Under the pieces are notes generated by a model that was not told the origin of the DNA, did no database searches, and worked only from the letters and a program-made list of their open reading frames with translations. The position numbers and the translations under genes were made by a program. Shown piece after piece: positions 1-11,075 of a stretch of 64,000 bases of DNA. This DNA is from Symbiodinium natans (Eukaryota; Sar; Dinophyceae; Suessiales; Symbiodiniaceae): contig CAJNDS010002593.1 of NCBI GenBank assembly GCA_905221605.1, positions 126,001-190,000 of the forward strand, given 5' to 3'. Within the stretch, counting starts at the first letter, position 1. The number at the start of each line of letters is the position of its first letter.

Positions 1-2580
1 CATAGACCTTCACCACTGGAGAAGAAGCGGCAGTCGAAGAGAGCTGCCGATTATTGATTGCACTACCAGCAGCGCCTGAACAATGTTGATATTGATGTCA
101 ATTTCATCGGCCACCTGGTCCAATACTGTGCTTCGCCATTTCTCTATCCAAGAAAAGAATCCAGTCCTCAAGCAGGAATGACGCAGTGGTGTCCGTGACT
201 CGGCCAAGTATGGGACCTTGGACGCAGTTCCGGAGGGAAGATGACAGTATCAAATGTTTGGAGGGAGCAGCTCTGAAACTGCTCCGAAAATTCTGGAAGT
301 ATAGATCTGTTTTCATGCCGGATCGCAGGCACAAGAGCTGAATTTGCACATTAACACCGCGATGAATTCCAAACATAACACATCCAAGCTTCGGCTGGCT
401 TGTTCTGGGTTTAACAACGTGAGAGCCTTGACAACTTGTCTATGCCGCAATGAAGTTCGAGCCAACCTGCCCTACACGTAGTCCTGGGCTCTACAAACCA
501 GTATGCTCGGTTCGATGCCGCCACAGCTCATGCGTTCAGCCATGATATGACGTGCATGGGGAAAGTAGTTGCGGACATGAACACTGGCGAAGACTGGAGT
601 TGCAGAGTCTCAGGATCAGAGATGAATTCGTGCAGAATACATCGTGAAACAGGTCTCAGCAAGCCACGGAACCTGTCTCCGAGGAAACCTGAGACCGGAT
701 CTGCTTCGCCTGCGAGCTAACGCACAATCAGCGTGATTTCTCCCTACTTGCCTGCTCAGCCTGAATCGGGCTTGCACAGGCGGACGCAAAGTGTGGGTGA
801 TATGGAACGATGGAACGGATCCAGTGTGGTTCGCATGCCGGCTCTCGTGCTCTAGGCAGCCTCTGGATGCGAGGACCCAGCCGAACCCGGGGTCGAGTTC
901 GCCGGGGTGGGAGCCCTGGCCCAGTAGGCTCGGCTACACGGCTACACTTCAGTCACCTCCTTACGACTGCTGTGACAGACCTAAACACCTCCCATGACAC
1001 CACGACGGATTCGCGCACCTCGTGGATGCACTGCTGGTGCCCTCTGCCGAGAGCCAGGCCTGGAGGAGCTTCGAGGTCACCTCAAAAGTGAGAAGATTTT
1101 GAGGAGCACTTTGAGGACTGCCTGGACAGGTTCCGCCCCTGGCTCGGTTTCCTTGTCGCATTCCCTTTGCTTGGCATCAAGCCCCACACTTGCTGAGGAA
1201 ACCTCCCCCTACACCCCACCACTGGCCATCTTATGCGCATGGTAGGTGTTTCTCAAACCCCCTTCACTCCCAGCTCCCCGAACTCCCGGCTCTCGCTGTT
1301 TCTCTCGCTCTCTCGCTGTTTCTCTTCAATCTGCAGGGCTCCTGTCAGCAAGTGCGCGTGCAGGCGTGATACAAGTGTGCCTCTCGGCGAAGCCAGTGGT
1401 TCTCTGCCGCGGCGCTTTCGAAGTGGGGGCGAGACACCTGTGGCCCATAGTGCGACTGCTTAGGAAGTTCCACACTCCACGAAATTTTCCAAGTCAACTC
1501 CTCACGTCAAGAAGACAAAAAGCCGAGTAGGAGCGAGACTTTTACGCACCGTTGCTCCACCTCTTGAACTCACGGGCGAACCTCTGAATAAGAGTCGACC
1601 ATGAAAATGACGGCATGTGTCGTCGGTCATCGTAGTTGAGGCAAAAAAAAGAAGGGATGGAGGCTGTGAGTGGCTGTGATCGTGTTACCAGACCGAGCAT
1701 CAGCTCCGACATCAAATTACACAAGTGGGAACACATTGAATTGGCCAGGATGGCAACAGGCCATCGGCCATCGCTAAAGAGAGCAGGACGACTTACAGCC
1801 GCAGAGTGGACATGCGCTGACAGCATGAGAAGGAAATGCCTCAGCATGTTGATATGGAGCTTGCCTCGTTCGAAGTCAGCTTGCGAAGCTGTTGGCGAAG
1901 CTCGCCTCGGATCATAGACTTCTCTACTGTCGTATATTCGGCATAGACGACGCTGGTCCTAAGAATGTGTGACACATCTACAGAAAATTGCTGCTGGCCA
2001 GAAGCGGTTCTCCTCCTCCTGGCTCCAAGTCCTCACACAGGAGTCAGAGGAGTTTTCAACCCACAAGCTCCAGCACTAAGCCCAAGTCAACCGAAACAAA
2101 CCCCAACGTTCTCCCTGCCACTTGTGAAAAGCTTCTTCCAAGCGCCGCCCAGACACTTTGTTCCGCTGCGTCGCCGCTGCGACTCCGCCATCGCTTTCCG
2201 TCGCTCCTCTTTTTGGGCGTTCGAGGATGAGGCGGTGGCAACCCTCAGGACGAGTACGTGAATCAAAGCTGGAAATAGCTAGAACGGTCCTCTTGTGAGA
2301 GGATCAGTGTCGATGGCACGGCAGGCGGTGGCTTTGAAAGCCTCGGCCAGCTTTACACACCCTCCAAATATTGGTGGATGATGTCCCAACACTGCCAGGC
2401 AGCTGGAATCTTTCTGATTTGACTTTCCTGGTCGGATCAACGCGTTACAGTGACGAGCGCACAATGGCGAAACCAGCAGTGCTTGAAAGCGCTTGCCTGC
2501 TGGCTTCTACCACATCCGTTAAAGGGGGCGGCCGCGGTGGACGACTCGGCTTGGAGGATGCAGAGGCTTGGACCTTCAGC
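1..2580. other. No supported gene; faint minus-strand coding signal at left edge
   Basis: Nothing in this stretch is recognisable as a family. On the minus strand at about 75-200 two overlapping frames read like exon fragments (one contains LLEDWILFLDREMAKHS, the other VADEIDINI), so a gene may enter from outside the window, but no frame-consistent splice join was found. The remaining short open frames on both strands show no conserved motif. There are no long repeats. Confidence 0.3.
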
Positions 2581-2645
2581 GTCAGAACTTAAGATGTGTA
2601 CCGTGCTTGTGGCACAAGCAAGCCATGAATAGCATTTCTGCCCTT

Positions 2646-2849
2646 CTAAGACCGTTGAGACAGGCAAGGTGCGCTGCCCTGGCCACCTCTGACTTCTGGT
2701 CGGGCCTTGGGTTCCTTCTTGTCCGAGAGGGGTGCCGACCCGAAGAGCCGCTTGAGCTCCTCTTGGACCACTTCGCCTCGGAGACAAAGGGTAGATGACC
2801 AGAAGGTTCTGAAACATCCTAAAACCCTGGGAGTGCAAAAGCGATGCAA
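2646..2849 (-). CDS. Candidate exon, unidentified
   Basis: I do not recognise this protein. The minus-strand frame holds a hydrophilic helix-like stretch (EVVQEELKRLFGSAPLSDKK) with the charged, low-stop character of dinoflagellate exons. Just below it another frame gives a second plausible stretch (SEVARAAHLACLNGLRRAEM), so the true coding path probably changes frame through a small intron near 2690-2710. It agrees in strand with the better supported minus-strand genes further right. The exon limits are not fixed, and the whole could be chance. Confidence 0.22.
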   Translation of the reverse strand: MHRFCTPRVLGCFRTFWSSTLCLRGEVVQEELKRLFGSAPLSDKKEPKARPEVRGGQGSAPCLSQRS

Positions 2850-3635
2850 CTTCTAGATGGTCCAGGCTGTCTGAACTCTGAACTGCTTACACTGAAACCT
2901 TGGGAGCTGTGCGCACCGAACAGGCTGCTACAAATGCATATGCCTGGGACGCAACCTTTTCTGGCACATGGTGTCTTTCTTGATCACGTTGCACACAAAC
3001 TGTCCCTCTCCGATGCCTGGCGTCTACAAGCCGAGCGACAGCGGTCGTTGCCTTCAAGTCGTGAGGATGCAGTTGCTTTTGCCATGCCCACAAAGTTGTC
3101 GGGCCTTGCCGAACATGCCGAACCATCACATCACAAGCAACTTCGTCCAGCATGTGGTGAGCTCACTGTCAGCCTAAGCTGCAGCCTGGCTACAGCACCA
3201 CCGACAAGTCCGAGAACTCCATGGCGCAGGTCCAAGCTTGCAGACGTCGCCGGTGTCTTGCTCTGGGTGTGCTACTTGAGGCTGTGCATGTGCGTGTGTC
3301 TCTTGGCATCTGTCCTCGTTGACTCTGCCATGGCCCGACAGACTGCTGTTTCAGCACGCCCTCAGATGTTCGTTTCGGCTTTGCACTCTCTGCCGCTCCC
3401 GGATCTGCTGACGCTGACGAGTTCACGGAGTTCAAGGTGTTCACAGGAGCAGCGGCTACGGAAATCAGCCCCTTGTCTCAGCTCAGTCCTCGGCCGACTA
3501 GCAGAGCTCTCTCTCGAGAACCCTGTCCTCGCGGAATGGACTCGAGGCTACTCTGTCGATTTACTTGGAATCACTTCGGAAGCACACTTGCCCAGCCTGC
3601 ACAAAGACCTTCACGTAGCACCGCAAGTGGCGTAG
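2844..3635 (+). CDS. Open frame of 263 codons, doubtful
   Basis: This is the longest ATG-initiated frame in the first 5 kb, but it shows no domain. A different plus-strand frame inside it looks more like an exon: after a CCCTCAG acceptor at about 3365 it reads through FALSAAPGSADADEF and TEFKVFTGAAATEI to about 3500. Either this is a plus-strand exon of an unknown gene, or both are chance frames in GC-rich DNA. No signal peptide or membrane segment is clear, and nearby minus-strand genes make a plus-strand gene here less expected. Confidence 0.18.
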   Translation: MQLLDGPGCLNSELLTLKPWELCAPNRLLQMHMPGTQPFLAHGVFLDHVAHKLSLSDAWRLQAERQRSLPSSREDAVAFAMPTKLSGLAEHAEPSHHKQLRPACGELTVSLSCSLATAPPTSPRTPWRRSKLADVAGVLLWVCYLRLCMCVCLLASVLVDSAMARQTAVSARPQMFVSALHSLPLPDLLTLTSSRSSRCSQEQRLRKSAPCLSSVLGRLAELSLENPVLAEWTRGYSVDLLGITSEAHLPSLHKDLHVAPQVA

Positions 3636-3739
3636 CCTCGAAGTTTCGTCCCGTGTCCAGCAATTTAGTTGTCCCTGAGTGGTCTTTCTGCTGGTGTAAG
3701 CAGCACAGTCTTCAGGACGCCTGTACATGCCATGCCTGA

Positions 3740-5680
3740 ACGGCCTCGGGCTGCGCTCACGGACGCAGTGTGCAGCGTAAGCCGCAGCATAAGGGTGAAA
3801 AAAGGCTCAACATGGTGAGCGAAAACATTGCCTCAGGAAGGGGACTGCCAAACGGATTGACGATTGACATCCCCCACCTCCCGAGGACGATAACGAAAAT
3901 CTTGGAAGGGTATGGAAGCGCACAAAGGACGTGGAGGCGCAGTTGGATCTGCTCAGTAGGTGCTGATGGAGAGCACATGCAGCTCAAACGGGCCCTCCTA
4001 GAGCTGTTCTCATACAGCGTTCGTCACACGTGCGCAAGGCTGCACGATGCTGCACGGAGCCCATGCCTGGAAAGCAGCGTTGCTGGAACCATCCGCAGCA
4101 AGGAAGGACAGCATGAAGCCGAAGCCCTGGCATGCAGAGGCTCCCAACCGCAGAACATGGAGCTGGGAGGCGAGCTGGGGGGGGGGAGGGAAGTTGTGGT
4201 GACTGGTGCCAGCGAAACTTGTATGACACACAGAGTATGGTTTGTAAAGGTCCTCTCGATTCTTGCGGGTACTTGACAAAAGGCATCGGCAATGCTGGTG
4301 TTGTCCTAGTTGGTGCTATGAAGTGGGAGGGCTAAACACTCTTCAGCCATGCGAGTTGCCAGCGCACATGGCTGTGTGCAACCACTCACGCGATGATGTA
4401 ATTACCTTGTTTGACTTCTTTCTTTCCGCACCAGCACGAACCAGAAACTTATGTCAGCTTCAAGTGTACTTAAAGCAATGACACACATCAGGGCTGACCT
4501 GTATGTCCTCAATGTCTGGGCCACCGAGTCCACACCCTGAGCGAAGCAAGGAGCACATCATGCTGCATCGTGCAGTTCAAGAGCTTTGTGGCCCAATGGT
4601 ATAGAATTCGTAGTCCATCTTTTCCTGATACAGCCATGTGCCTGTACAGCAGCCTGAGAGATCCTCTGTCTCGACAAGCGTGTAATCGAGGAGCTTCTGG
4701 TTCAAGCTTGTAAAAATCTTGTCCCCTCGGGAATTAGCTTTGGTTTGAACTCATAGGGCCTGGCTGAATCAGATGCTGCCTCTCGGGTGCACTGCGCTGG
4801 CTCAGTGAAACGCAACACGGGCTCGACAGCTTCTTTCTAAGCTTTTAACTTGTATAGCCGATGCTGGTGTCTTGGTTTGTGAAAGAAGCTTTCTGGTCTG
4901 CTTGGTAAAATTTTGCAGAACGAGTTGGAGAAAAACTTGCCTTAGGCGGACAGCTGATTGTAGACTTTCGACACCCCAACCACAATTGACCTCCTGAAGA
5001 CTTGCACCAGAAGCACTTTTGCTTAGGAGATGTCTTAATCTGAAAGCCACCAAGCACAAGAAGCCAAGCCAACCACCCACAAGCAATCCAAAAGCCCACG
5101 ATCCGGCTCACTAGAAGAAGCCTCCCATTTCCTGACCACATGACAAGGAGCCCCGTGGGGCTGTGTCTGGGTGCGCAGGCTATAGAATTGGGGAGGGGCG
5201 CAGTTTAACATGAAAAGGCTTGGGTGTGCGGCATAGTCCTGCAGCGGAACAGACATCTGATACCACCCCACCGGGAGGGGTCAAATTTTCGACTGTTTCA
5301 CAACTTTGTTCTTCCTACGGTGAAGTCAAGCCCGTGTCCACACTATGAACAGGGCAGGACACTCTCCATACCAGCCTTCTGAGACCCGCTGGAAGTCTTC
5401 TCAAGTTGAATAAGCACAGATCTGCACAAAGTAAGACTCCGCACGGACGCTCGAAAACTGGACAGAGAGTGCCACCTCGAGACACAGGCCAGAGTCTGAT
5501 CGGGCTCCACTGTGTAATCTTGCCCTGTGCATGCAGTAGCACAGTAGCAGTTGTCGCTTGTCTACACAAGGGCAAACACTCAGCGGCGCCGGGCTCGGAC
5601 CAGGGGCTTCGGTGGCGGTCACTACCCACTGTAAACATTGACGGTAGGAGGTCCGAAATTCGGCCAATTCGGCCAATTCG
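3740..5680. other. No supported gene
   Basis: A plus-strand frame of 168 codons (3770-4276) and a hydrophobic minus-strand frame (4845-5141) are present. Neither has a recognisable domain or convincing splice sites. Apart from a short GGCCAATTC repeat near 5657, I see no repeats. Confidence 0.3.
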
Positions 5681-5689
5681 CCTCATCTC

Positions 5690-6330
5690 CAGAAGCTTAC
5701 CGGGCACCAGAGGCATCGCCCATCAGTGTCCGGAACTTCTTCGGCTTTCCCTTCAACGCAGTGTTCATCTGCATACCTCGGGCATGGGCAACACCGGGCA
5801 GCAACGTAGGAAGAGCTATTGGAGTCAACATCGCTGTGCGTGTTTGGGGGATTTGGTGTGCTGGTATGGGTCGGTGTGATGGCTTCTACATCTTCAAGCT
5901 GGCCAGTACAACTCTGCGCAGCCGAGATGCCAAGTCTCATTTCTTGCTTCTGTTTCTCTCGCAAGACGGCAATGACGCGCTTGCCTTCCCGCTGCTGCTG
6001 CCTGTGCACAAACCGAGCTCAGCATGCGAGGATTGGTGTGAGCTGCTTGATCGTTGTACAAAGTGTCCAGTGACATGAACCATATGAAGCAAATGCCAAT
6101 CACACAAAGCCTTCGCGTCATTTCAACCTGGCGCAAGATTCGAAGCGGAGAAAAATCAGACATCACCGCCATGGTGTTGGCCCTGCCTTGCCGGCGGCAT
6201 CGTTTGCAAGCATGAGATGGGCCCTGACGCTCTTGCCACCCACGTGGCCTGTGACGAACAGATCACTTGAAACGTTGACTCTCGCCCTTTTGGCATCATC
6301 TCGTGAGGCGACTGTTCAGACTGCCTCCAT
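5690..6330 (-). CDS. Candidate multi-exon gene, unidentified
   Basis: Two minus-strand stretches read like exons. The upper one (about 6180-6320) contains RARVNVSSDLFVTGHVGG and KSVRAHLMLANDAAGKAG. The lower one (about 5910-6010) contains a charged helix, REGKRVIAVLREKQKQEMRL. Between them lies a possible short exon with MAVMSDFSPLRILRQ followed by a CAG/GT boundary. I do not recognise the family. The strand matches the EF-hand gene at 8-9.3 kb. Splice joins were not resolved. Confidence 0.25.
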
Positions 6331-6691
6331 TGGCTGCAACAAGCTGGCCGTTGCGGGTTCCTGGTGGCTGAGGCAACGCAGACAACAGAAGACAGCCATA
6401 CAGAAATCCTGGCCATCCTCTGGCCTCTTTGTCGCCAGATATGAGCGACGTCCCTGTTGGCTGCTACCATGCCGTTGGGCAACCTGCAGCGCGCTTGAGC
6501 TCTGCGCAGCCTTGGAGTCCTACCCCTAGGGGGAAGACAGTGGATCCAAGAGTTAAGGAAAATTAACTCTGAAGTTAATTGACCGGCATCGGGCCGGCTC
6601 GACGCCCCTTAGGTCCAGCACAATTAACTCTCGATTTAATTGCCTGTTAACGTCGCACGACGTAGCATGCCATGCCGGCAAGCTGCTCAAG

Positions 6692-6815
6692 GAAAACAAT
6701 TAAATCAGGATTTAATTGTTTCTTCTAGACGACCCCAACCCGCAGAAACAATTAAATCAGGATTTAATTGTTTCTGCTAGACGACCCCAACCCGCAGCGG
6801 AATTAAATCAGGATT
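6692..6815. repeat. 50-bp direct repeat carrying the palindrome
   Basis: Two full units and part of a third follow each other with a 50-base period. Each consists of the palindrome followed by a shared CTAGACGACCCCAACCCGCA segment. This shows that at least some palindrome copies arose by local duplication. Confidence 0.85.
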
Positions 6816-7097
6816 TAATGGACATGAATCAATGACCAAGCCTGAATACGGGTCGGATCGGGAACCACCTTAACCACTAGGACACCCATGAAATTAGGGA
6901 CAACCAGATAACGAACTACACCTACACCGGAATGTTGATGGCGTGGCAGTGAGGTGATTGTCGAAGGGAGCTCACAGTTCCTCGGAGGTCTTTTCGTGGG
7001 CACGACAAGCATATGTCGACTGGCAGGAAAACATGCACGCGCGAACGATGTGAGACATCACGTGGTGTGACACTTCACTCGCTACTCCTTCAATTGT

Positions 7098-7186
7098 TCC
7101 CCCTACCTTTCAACAATTAAATCACGATTTAATTGTTCCCCCTACCTTTTCAACAATTAAATCACGATTTAATTGTTCCCCGTAGA
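7098..7186. repeat. 43-bp direct repeat carrying the palindrome
   Basis: Two units of about 43 bases each hold the palindrome flanked by TTGTTCCCCCTACCTTT-like sequence. The flank differs from that of the 50-bp repeat at 6692, so the palindrome core was duplicated in two separate contexts. Confidence 0.85.
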
Positions 7187-7189
7187 GTA

Positions 7190-7690
7190 AGAGTAATAAT
7201 AAGAACAATAATAGTAATAATAGTAATAATAATAGTAATAGTAATAATAATAATAGTAATAGTAATAGTAATAGTAATAGTAATAGTAATAGTAATAGTA
7301 ATAGTAATAGTAATAGTAATAGTAATAGTAATAATGATAGTAATAGGAATAATCATAGTTGTAATAATAATAATGGTAGTAACAATAAGAATAATAATAA
7401 TAATACTACTCAGAATAATAGTAACAGTAATACGAGTAATAGTAATAGTAATAATTATAATGGTAGTAACAGCAAGAAGAAGAATAATACTACTCATAAC
7501 AATAGTAACAGTAATACGAGTACTAGTAATAGTAATAATAATAATAAGAAAATACTAAGAAGAAGAAGAATAAGAATAATAATGGTAATACTAATAGTAA
7601 TATTAAGACTAGTAGTCAAAATAATAATAATAATAGTAGTAAGACTCATAGTAATCGGAATAATAAGACTAATAGTAATAATAGTAATAA
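7190..7690. repeat. TAATAG/AATAAT microsatellite
   Basis: About 500 bases of imperfect TAATAG, AATAAT and AGTAAT repeats, purest at 7255-7335. Open frames here encode only Ile/Val/Thr strings on both strands and are not genes. The tract is bracketed by the palindromes at 7153 and 7698. Confidence 0.95.
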
Positions 7691-8042
7691 TAGTACAATT
7701 AAATCATGATTTAATGGTGCAAACAGGTACCAAGTAGCACAAGTCTTTGCTATACCATTAAATCACGATTTAATTGTCTTCCAGTCAAACGCAAAGAAAC
7801 ACAATTAAATCACGATTTAATTGTGTTTTTGTAGGGACAAGGTATGTCGAGGTAGGTCAAAACCCAACCCAAACACAACAATTAAATCAGGATTTAATTT
7901 TCTTTAACTTCTGGATCCATGGGTTTTCACCCCTAGGGCCTCAAGTCGCCGTTGTCGAGCACAGTGGCTTGCTGCAAGCCAAGGATTCGCATGACCTCTC
8001 AAGTAGCGGCACGATCCACGCGCCTCGCCGAAGGCAGAGGAC

Positions 8043-9278
8043 TCAGGGACTCAGGGAGGCCTCCTCAAATTCTGCCTCGTCGTCGCACTCGACCTGACCG
8101 TGCACACGACGGCACACCCTAACCCTAACCTTAATCGAGGACAGTCTTCCGGTTGTCAGGCGAGAAACGATTTCAGTTCCAGAGCTGTCGTCATCCTCTC
8201 CATCCTCCTCCTCAGAGTCCTGGCGCAGCAGAGACCGCGGTGCTCCGTTGCTCCATCAGGTGCGAAGCCGAGGGCAAAGCACAGCTTATTTGATGCCAGC
8301 ATGTGGTGCCAACTTGGGTCGAACGTTGCAGAAGGTAAATACACCTTAGCCTTGACACAAAACACCCAGCTGGGCCTCGATCTCATCATCCTCGTCCTCA
8401 TTGGCGTCATCCTCACAATAAAAATCCGCTCAGTGCTCATCAACCAGACAACGCTTATGCCCCACGGACAAAGGTCATGGTTCGTCTCGGAGTCATCATC
8501 CCTAGCGGCGCCATGACTCACCCATAAGACCGCACCGCTCCGAACAAGGAAAATACTCCAAAGCGAATCGGATCCTTGGAGGTCTCCTGCTTGATCCTCT
8601 TCGCTTGGAGGACAGCCTTCCTGGAGGCAAGCTTCTTCGCAAGCAGCTCCTGTTGCACTGCACGCGGGCTGGCACAATGCTGTTCCTCAAGAAAACCCCC
8701 CAAAAACACCGGACTGGAAGCGAATAGTGTCGTGCTCTCCAGTGCGTGGAAGCCACAGAGTCGGTACATGACTTCAAGAATCTTCAAGAGAGATGTTTGT
8801 TGATCAATCTCCACAAGTGGACGTTCCGCGCCTCTAAAACAGCGAAGTGCCGCTCCAGGTCTGCAAAGCCTTCAGCATACAGTTGACCCAAGGCCTGGCG
8901 GTGTCAAGACACACAGATACACAAATGTCTCGACATGTCTCTAAGTGGTGGATACTGTAGCATGGGGACGGCATGCGCCAGGCCTCCACGCTGAGGCCTC
9001 GCCTGGGGTCTGCATCCACCTGTTGCGAAACTCCGGACAGTTCTGGAGGCTTACAAAGTCTGACCTCGGGTCACCTCGGATACTTGGGGGCGCGCCTGCT
9101 GGCAGGCGGCCTTGAACATTGAAGTTGAGACTTCGCTGCCGTCTGTGGAAGTCGCCTTCCACAGCTCGGACACTTCCTGGCCACTCCAAGCGTTTTTGCA
9201 GGATGTCGACAACAGAATGCGTGCTCCTCGTGATTCAGGTAGCCATCTCGATCTTCGTCGAAATAGCGGAAGACAGAC
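8043..9278 (-). CDS. EF-hand protein with acidic C-terminal exons
   Basis: The first exon seen starts at 9278 after a CACTGCAG acceptor and encodes VFRYFDEDRDGYLNHEEHA. Positions 9224-9259 are a canonical 12-residue EF-hand loop (D1, D3, D5, G6, E12), so Ca2+ binding is expected. A second exon, 8833-8522, has a TTTTAG acceptor and a GTGAGT donor and encodes a charged helix ending in FGVFSLFGAVRSYG. Acidic stretches follow at about 8414-8364 (DDANEDEDDEIEAQL) and 8221-8150 (DSEEEDGEDDDSSGTE), then a terminal exon 8093-8043 (VECDDEAEFEEASLSP, stop TGA). The intron before the last exon contains TTAGGGTTAGGG. The 5' end is not identified, and the phase between the second exon and the acidic exons was not resolved. 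Calcium sensing is inferred from the one motif; the partner and location are unknown. Confidence 0.55.
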
Positions 9279-9373
9279 CTGCAGTGAACAAACTGTCGCA
9301 CAACACCTGCCCTCACAGCTGCGTGCTACAGAACTGGAGCGAAGCAGGACCGGAAGCGCCCCGATATTTGCCC

Positions 9374-9439
9374 CAACACCACCACCGCCACCACCGCCAC
9401 CACCGCCACCTCCGCCACCTCCGCCACCGCCACCGCCGT
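9374..9439. repeat. CCACCG/CCGCCA microsatellite
   Basis: About 65 bases of CCACCG-type repeat. It yields a polyproline frame on plus and a polyglycine frame on minus; neither looks like a real gene. Confidence 0.9.
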
Positions 9440-9539
9440 CACCAACAACCACCACTCTCAAGCAGCGACATTGCCATCCTGCCTCCCCTACTGCCACCAA
9501 TCGCCACTGCGAAGGTAATGTATGCTACGTGAGATCCGC

Positions 9540-10800
9540 CGGCGCGTAACCCTGAAAGCTTAACAAACACCTTTTAGGACTTCCTAGAAACCCTTCAAAA
9601 CATTTCAAAACTCCCCGCATGCACTGGGACCTTTTTGAAGAACGTAAACCTGGAACCCAAAAGATGCCTGGCACAATCGGCCCCTGTTACGCCCCCGATC
9701 CCGCCCCCATCATGACCCTGCGGACTCCACCATTGAGCCACGCGGCCCCCTACCAGCGCCGGCTTTATAATTCAAACACTCCCACGGCACAGCCCTGATC
9801 TTGCGCCTCAGACACCTCCGCCCCATCCTCAAGCTTGCTCCCGTCACGCGGGGGCAGCCATCTGCGGCATCACGTCCCCGTCACGGCCCGAACTCATGCC
9901 CCTCCAGACTGGGTCGGGCTGTTCAAGGCGCACTTGTCCGCTCCTCCAAGCTGTACACGGCATTCTGCGCGTACACAACTTTAGTACGCACGGCCAACGT
10001 CTCCTGAAGCCTCGCTGGAGGGTCTTGGAGGCCCCTTCCGGATTCCCACCCAACATCTCCTTTTGGGTCTGCTTCTGGTTAAGGGTTTGCCAGCAAACAT
10101 CTCCTTGTTGGAGTTGAGGTTTCTGCTTGCAGGGCTAAGGGGTTTCAGGGCCACCAATACCTCCTTTTAGGGTTCAGGGTTTTGTCACCTGGCATCTGCT
10201 TTTAGGGCTTAGGGCCTGGGTTTCCCACACAATATCTCCTTTTAGGGTGTGGGGTTTGCCATCGGACTTCAGCTTCCCACCCCACCCAAGGCCCCAGCCA
10301 AGACCTCTCAGCCCAAAAAACGGCACGCTCGGGCGCAGGTTTCCGGGACCCCGCAGAACCTGGACCCGCAAACTGGGGACCCCTTCACACCCCGTCCAAC
10401 GCGGCCTTCTTCGCAACAAGAACTTTGTCGCATCACAGCGCCACCTTCTTAAAAAGGGTAGTTGCAACATCTCATCACGCCCCTTCGCGGCCCGCTTGTC
10501 CAAAGCCCATTCCGCGTCAGGGTGAGGCGTGTAACAGGAACCAGCGCGCCAGGTAACAGGAACCACGGTTCAGGAACCGACCAGGACGTTACAAGAACGA
10601 GCGGGGACATGAAACAGGAACTGTACAACCCTCCATGCAGTTCCTGGACAGCTTTGGCCTAGTTCCTGGAACAGGTTCCTGAAACCGAGTTGCTGTAACA
10701 ACTCCCTGGTTCCGGTTACAGCGGTTACTCTCCGCGTCACGCCCCCGTCACACACAAGAGGGAGATGGAGTTCTTGCAAATTTGCTGTATGGCGGAGCAA
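9540..10800. other. Intergenic, repeat-derived
   Basis: No gene is supported. From about 10045 to 10262 degenerate units recur every 45-60 bases around ATCTCCTTTTAGGGTT and GGGTTT, reminiscent of decayed telomere-like repeat. From 10545 to 10715 clustered GGAAC motifs (first half) face GTTCC motifs (second half), a foldback arrangement. Confidence 0.5.
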
Positions 10801-11075
10801 CGCTCTGTCTTATTCGGAGCTGCCACGTGGGAGGGCTGTAGTGAGTGTCGGGAACAACAGAGCTGGGCCACACGAAGCAAGTGATTGGTGCGCCCTTAGA
10901 CCAATTCTTAGACCCCAACCCCACCCAGACTTCGAACCCGTGGTCGTGTGGTCACATCCAAGCACCGCACGCCGCTCGATGCTCTGGATCCGTGATGCGC
11001 TCTGTGATCTCGCCTTGCAAAACTGGATGCGATTTGCAGCCATGGTGGCCAGTACTGCCAGTGAACTGTTTTTAC

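Larger units (their letters stand above)
6561..7899. repeat. Cluster of eleven palindromes, core AATTAAATC-NN-GATTTAATT
   Basis: Eleven inverted-repeat units lie at 6561-6580, 6621-6642, 6695-6720, 6742-6777, 6802-6819, 7112-7137, 7153-7178, 7698-7715, 7757-7774, 7797-7828 and 7880-7899. Nine share ATTAAATC, a two-base spacer (AG, AC or AT) and GATTTAAT; the first two are more diverged. Arms extend to 17 bp at 6742-6758/6761-6777 and to 15 bp at 7797-7811/7814-7828. Each unit could form a hairpin or a cruciform. They flank a TAATAG-type microsatellite. No coding sequence is seen among them. Function is unknown. Confidence 0.9.

Noticed and set aside
509-519. tRNA B-box-like word GGTTCGATGCC
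   Set aside because: No T-stem pairing around it and no A box at the right distance; other A-box-like words (about 4593, 46620) also lack partners.
7133-7558. 141-codon Ile/Val-rich frame that looks like a membrane protein
   Set aside because: Direct translation of the TAATAG microsatellite; the other strand gives an equally hydrophobic frame.
9051-9500. 149-codon minus frame with poly-Gly
   Set aside because: Its start is the CCACCG microsatellite; the EF-hand lies in a different frame of the same strand and has a proper acceptor.
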